Shown piece by piece: positions 4,398 to 7,153 of a stretch of DNA of 7,153 nucleotides. Within the stretch, counting starts at the first letter, position 1. Each line of letters begins with the position of its first letter. Made by a program: the position numbers and the translations under genes. The stretch covers positions 1 through 7,153 of the forward strand of contig JAQVGK010000180.1 of NCBI GenBank assembly GCA_028696755.1, written 5' to 3'. The notes beneath the pieces are model-generated. The model searched no databases and had not been told where the DNA came from. It worked only from the letters and a program-made list of their open reading frames with translations. Source of the stretch: Bacteroidales bacterium (GTDB taxonomy: Bacteria; Bacteroidota; Bacteroidia; Bacteroidales; ML635J-15).

Positions 4398-7153
4398 TTA
4401 TCTATTTCTTAAAAGTGAGACACTTCCTTTGTAAACAACATCAGATTCTTCAAAAACAATTACATAGTAATATGTGCCATCCGGTAAAATGTCGCCGTTT
4501 AAGTTTTCGCCATTCCAATCATTATTATATGATTTTTTTGAATAAACTAAAACTCCCGTTCGATCAAAGATATTAACCGTACACGTTCCATAGCTTTCAA
4601 TATTTTTAATTTTCCAGGTGTCGTTATAGCCATTACCATCAGGAGTAATAATGTTATTTGGCGAGATTTTAAAATCGTCTATAACCTCAATCATAAGCGT
4701 ATCAGTGTTTTTACAGCCGTTTAGGTCTTCGCCTTGTAAAATATATGTAGTTGATTCGGTTGCATAGCAGCTTGGGTTAGCAATTGTTGGGTTGGAAAGA
4801 TTTGTTGCTGGAAACCAATTGTAAATTACACCACCTGCACCAGAGAGTTGAATTTCGTCTCCTTTGCTAATGCTTATATCTTCTCCTGCATATATACTTG
4901 GCAGATCATATACTTGAACGTATCTGATTAGAGAGTCGATGCAACCGTGTTGCGAATGAACAGACAATCTTAATCTGTAAAAACCAGCATTATCGTATAA
5001 ATGGTTAGGTTCTGAAAGTATCGATCCCGATTCGTCACCAAAAGACCAATCGTAATAAATTTGTCCTGATTGAATATAACTTTGATTTAATGGATTTATC
5101 GGAAAGCCATCACATACATTGTTAACGATAAAATTTGCAATAGGCATGTAATCAACAGTCACCTGTTTTGCTAAGCCGCCTACGCATCCGTAATTTGAGA
5201 CTACACTAAACAACACCTGATAAATCCCTGGATTTAAATATTGTTTTACTGGATTTTGTTGTATCGAATTAGTACCATCTCCAAAATCCCATGTAAAACT
5301 GTGAATACTTCCCGATTCGATTTGGGTAGCATCGTAAAAATATGATTGTTCCCCGTCGCAAACATTCTCTGAATTAAAAGCCACATCTGGTAATGGATAG
5401 ATACTTATTTGCTTTTCAACCGAATCGGTGCACATGTTGTTAATTGATGCGTAAAGTTTTACAGAATAATCACCGGCTTGTGCATAGAGGACCTCAGGAT
5501 TAATTTCGTTTGATGCTTGCGAATTCCCGAATTCCCACATATACTGTGCCGAGCCAGCTTGATAAGTTGTTAAATTCTGGAAATTGGCGATATCATTCAA
5601 ACAAACATTACTAACTGTAAAATCTACGTTTGGCAATGCATTAATATTAACGAATTGCGACACACTACTTTGACATAAACTGTCAGATATTGTATTTAGT
5701 GTCACTAAATAAGTGCCTGGTGATGAATAGTAATATGAAGGAGATTGCTCGCTTGACCCAAATCCATTACCAAAGTTCCAGCTGTATGAAAGATCACTCC
5801 CGCTATAAATGGACTCATCAATAAAATGTACAGAATCGGTAAAACAAACATCATTAAAATTAAAAACAGCAAGTGGCTGAGGGTTTACAGTAACAACTTT
5901 TGATAAAGTATCAACACAATTATTGTTTGTCGTTGCTGTAATTATTACATTGAAACTACCGTCTGTTAAATAAATGTGATGAGGACTGTGTATATTTGAA
6001 GAATTTCCGTCACCAAAAGTCCAAAAGTAACTTGCGTTACCGCTTTCAAGACTGCTTGTGTTTTGGAAAAACATATCCGACCCAAGGCAGACATTGTTAA
6101 CAGAAAAATATGGATTTACGCGTGGAAATACTTTTAACACTGTTGTAAGGGAATCGGCACAACCGGATATTACATGATTTGCAATTAATTTAACATTATA
6201 TTCGCCAGCACTCGAATAGAGATGCATGGGATTTTGATCAGAAGAAGTTGAATTATCTCCAAAATCCCATAAATAGTGTAGTGCGCCACCGCCTGGAGTA
6301 AATGTATAATTGTCGAAGGATGCACTATCTCTATCGCATAAATTTTGAGTTACAAAGTTAACGGTTGGAGAAGGACGAACAGTAACAACAGTCACAGCAG
6401 AGTCGATACAAGAATGATTAGACATCACAATTAGTTTTACAGTATAATTTCCGTGAGCTGAGTAAGTGTATATTGGGTTAAAAGAGTTGTTTCCATCTCC
6501 ATTGCCAAAATCCCAGTTATTACTCACAATATTTCCAGAAGAAATTGATGAGTTGTTTTGAAAGTTTGTTGCATGAGTAAAGCATACTGTGTCGAAGCTA
6601 AAAGAAACAACAGGAGTTGGGTGGATAACTATTGTTGCAAATTCAGAAAAATCAATCCCACAAACTCCACTTTGCAGTTTAGCTCTAAAACTTGTTGTTT
6701 GAGTTAAGTTACTATAGTTTAGAGTATGATTTATGTTTAAAGTATCTTGCCAGGTAGTTCCAAAATCGTAAGAATATTGCCAATTGACAATTCCACCTGA
6801 GTAGTCTGATAGTAAAACTGTACCACTGTTTGCTCCACTACATGCTTCGCTTTGTCCGGTTACAATTCCACCCCGCACTGATGGTGAAACATGTAATAGA
6901 ACCTTGTTGCTATATAATGCGTTGCAAAATCCACTTTTTACTAAAACTCGGTAATAGCCTGTTTCTGTAAGGTTGTCGTAATACAACGTATCATTCGTGC
7001 ACTGAATTGTCATCCATGGGTCGTTACCTGATTGGGATTTTTCCCAATGTATGACTTCTCCTGTAAAACCTGATAAGTCAAAAAAACCTGAGTTAGAACC
7101 AAAACATACCGAATCGGCACCAGATAGGATTCCGGCATTTGTTGCAGGAGAGA
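4398..7153 (-). CDS. Giant PKD/Ig-like repeat surface protein with T9SS type B sorting domain (5' end outside window)
   Basis: The frame is open from the right edge to TAA 4400-4398, giving 917 complete residues of a larger protein. The ATG at 7013-7011 is internal: 46 in-frame codons upstream of it continue the same Ig-like repeat. Domains in visible numbering are: Ig-like repeat A 1-88 (partial), Ig-like repeat B 89-178, seven PKD domains 179-751 of 81-84 residues each, an Ig-like segment 752-823, and the gliding-motility-associated C-terminal domain about 826-917. The PKD motif W-x-F-G-[DN] occurs in all seven. The C-terminal domain has ITPDGNGYNDTWKI, VNIFDRTGVLVY and LPDGTYYYV, typical of CHU_C/type B signals. 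The protein is probably exported through the T9SS and displayed on the surface or released; an adhesin role, as for SprB, is inferred. No enzyme domain is visible, but one could lie upstream. The PorP/SprF-like gene follows after 4 bp. Confidence 0.92.
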   Translation of the reverse strand, partial: SPATNAGILSGADSVCFGSNSGFFDLSGFTGEVIHWEKSQSGNDPWMTIQCTNDTLYYDNLTETGYYRVLVKSGFCNALYSNKVLLHVSPSVRGGIVTGQSEACSGANSGTVLLSDYSGGIVNWQYSYDFGTTWQDTLNINHTLNYSNLTQTTSFRAKLQSGVCGIDFSEFATIVIHPTPVVSFSFDTVCFTHATNFQNNSSISSGNIVSNNWDFGNGDGNNSFNPIYTYSAHGNYTVKLIVMSNHSCIDSAVTVVTVRPSPTVNFVTQNLCDRDSASFDNYTFTPGGGALHYLWDFGDNSTSSDQNPMHLYSSAGEYNVKLIANHVISGCADSLTTVLKVFPRVNPYFSVNNVCLGSDMFFQNTSSLESGNASYFWTFGDGNSSNIHSPHHIYLTDGSFNVIITATTNNNCVDTLSKVVTVNPQPLAVFNFNDVCFTDSVHFIDESIYSGSDLSYSWNFGNGFGSSEQSPSYYYSSPGTYLVTLNTISDSLCQSSVSQFVNINALPNVDFTVSNVCLNDIANFQNLTTYQAGSAQYMWEFGNSQASNEINPEVLYAQAGDYSVKLYASINNMCTDSVEKQISIYPLPDVAFNSENVCDGEQSYFYDATQIESGSIHSFTWDFGDGTNSIQQNPVKQYLNPGIYQVLFSVVSNYGCVGGLAKQVTVDYMPIANFIVNNVCDGFPINPLNQSYIQSGQIYYDWSFGDESGSILSEPNHLYDNAGFYRLRLSVHSQHGCIDSLIRYVQVYDLPSIYAGEDISISKGDEIQLSGAGGVIYNWFPATNLSNPTIANPSCYATESTTYILQGEDLNGCKNTDTLMIEVIDDFKISPNNIITPDGNGYNDTWKIKNIESYGTCTVNIFDRTGVLVYSKKSYNNDWNGENLNGDILPDGTYYYVIVFEESDVVYKGSVSLLRNR
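4401..4676 (-). other. T9SS type B C-terminal sorting domain (CHU_C/gliding-motility-associated)
   Basis: The last 92 residues of the adhesin begin DDFKISPNNIITPDGNG and hold the family's marks in order: NDTWKI, NIFDRTGVLVYS, the NDWNGENLNG segment, LPDGTYYYVIVF and KGSVSLLR at the end. In characterised Bacteroidota this domain directs secretion through the T9SS and, unlike the short type A signal, works with a partner of the PorP/SprF family. Here such a partner is encoded next door. Confidence 0.92.
4899..6617 (-). repeat. Array of seven tandem PKD domains
   Basis: Seven units cover residues 179-751 of the visible protein. Approximate units: 6617-6366, 6365-6117, 6116-5874, 5873-5631, 5630-5388, 5387-5142, 5141-4899. 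Each has an aromatic-F motif near its start, an x-V/L-C motif, a W-x-F-G-[DN] motif, a proline-x4-Y turn, and a second cysteine followed in most units by x-D-S/T. Unit sequences are clearly diverged, so there is no sign of recent DNA duplication. PKD domains form beta-sandwich rods in surface proteins. Confidence 0.93.
6618..7151 (-). repeat. Two tandem Ig-like repeats of about 90 residues, the first cut by the window edge
   Basis: Repeat A (7151-6888) and repeat B (6887-6618) share a spaced pattern: GI-x2-G, a C-x-G-x-NSG motif, an LS motif, a tryptophan in a strand, Y-x-NLT-x-T, and SG-x-C near the end. In each the two conserved cysteines are 60 residues apart (visible residues 16/76 and 104/164). 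This pattern is known from large secreted Bacteroidota proteins. The array probably continues upstream beyond the window. Confidence 0.75.

Noticed and set aside
4899..6617. Recent tandem DNA duplication among the PKD units
   Set aside because: The units share protein motifs, but no long stretches of identical DNA were seen between them, so the duplications appear old.
4398..7013. ATG at 7013 as the true start of the adhesin
   Set aside because: It is not followed by a signal peptide, and it lies in the middle of an Ig-like repeat whose first half is encoded upstream in the same frame.

Overview
The window comes from an AT-rich member of the Bacteroidota. The evidence is the protein families present: a giant PKD/Ig-like surface protein ending in the gliding-motility-type (type B) C-terminal sorting domain of the type IX secretion system (T9SS), a PorP/SprF-family outer-membrane protein, and a carboxypeptidase-regulatory-domain/plug/beta-barrel outer-membrane protein of the TonB-dependent-receptor type. 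These combinations are characteristic of Bacteroidota. Start regions lack clear Shine-Dalgarno sequences, which is also usual there. Genus cannot be set from this window.

All three genes lie on the minus strand, so transcription runs from high to low coordinates. (1) 7153-4398 is the 3' part of a large secreted adhesin-like protein. Its reading frame is still open at the right edge, so the true start lies outside. The 917 visible residues hold two Ig-like repeats, seven consecutive PKD domains, one more Ig-like segment and the T9SS type B sorting domain. (2) After only 4 bp, 4393-2864 encodes a PorP/SprF-type barrel with an unusual C-terminal extension: a coiled coil, an Asn/Ser/Asp-rich linker and a SPOR-like domain. 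(3) After a 135-bp intergenic region with nested inverted repeats, 2728-1 encodes a beta-barrel outer-membrane protein whose C-terminus is cut by the left edge. It was translated by hand and is open over 909 codons.

Genes 1 and 2 make a plausible functional pair. In Flavobacterium johnsoniae the adhesin gene sprB is followed directly by sprF, and SprF is needed to secrete SprB through its type B C-terminal domain. The same order and near-overlap here suggest that the second gene is the dedicated outer-membrane partner for the adhesin. Its SPOR domain may tie the barrel to peptidoglycan. Gene 3 may be cotranscribed or may start from its own promoter, and its role in the pair is unclear. No tRNA, rRNA, CRISPR array, insertion sequence or phage feature was seen. 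Apart from the 135-bp gap the window is essentially all coding.
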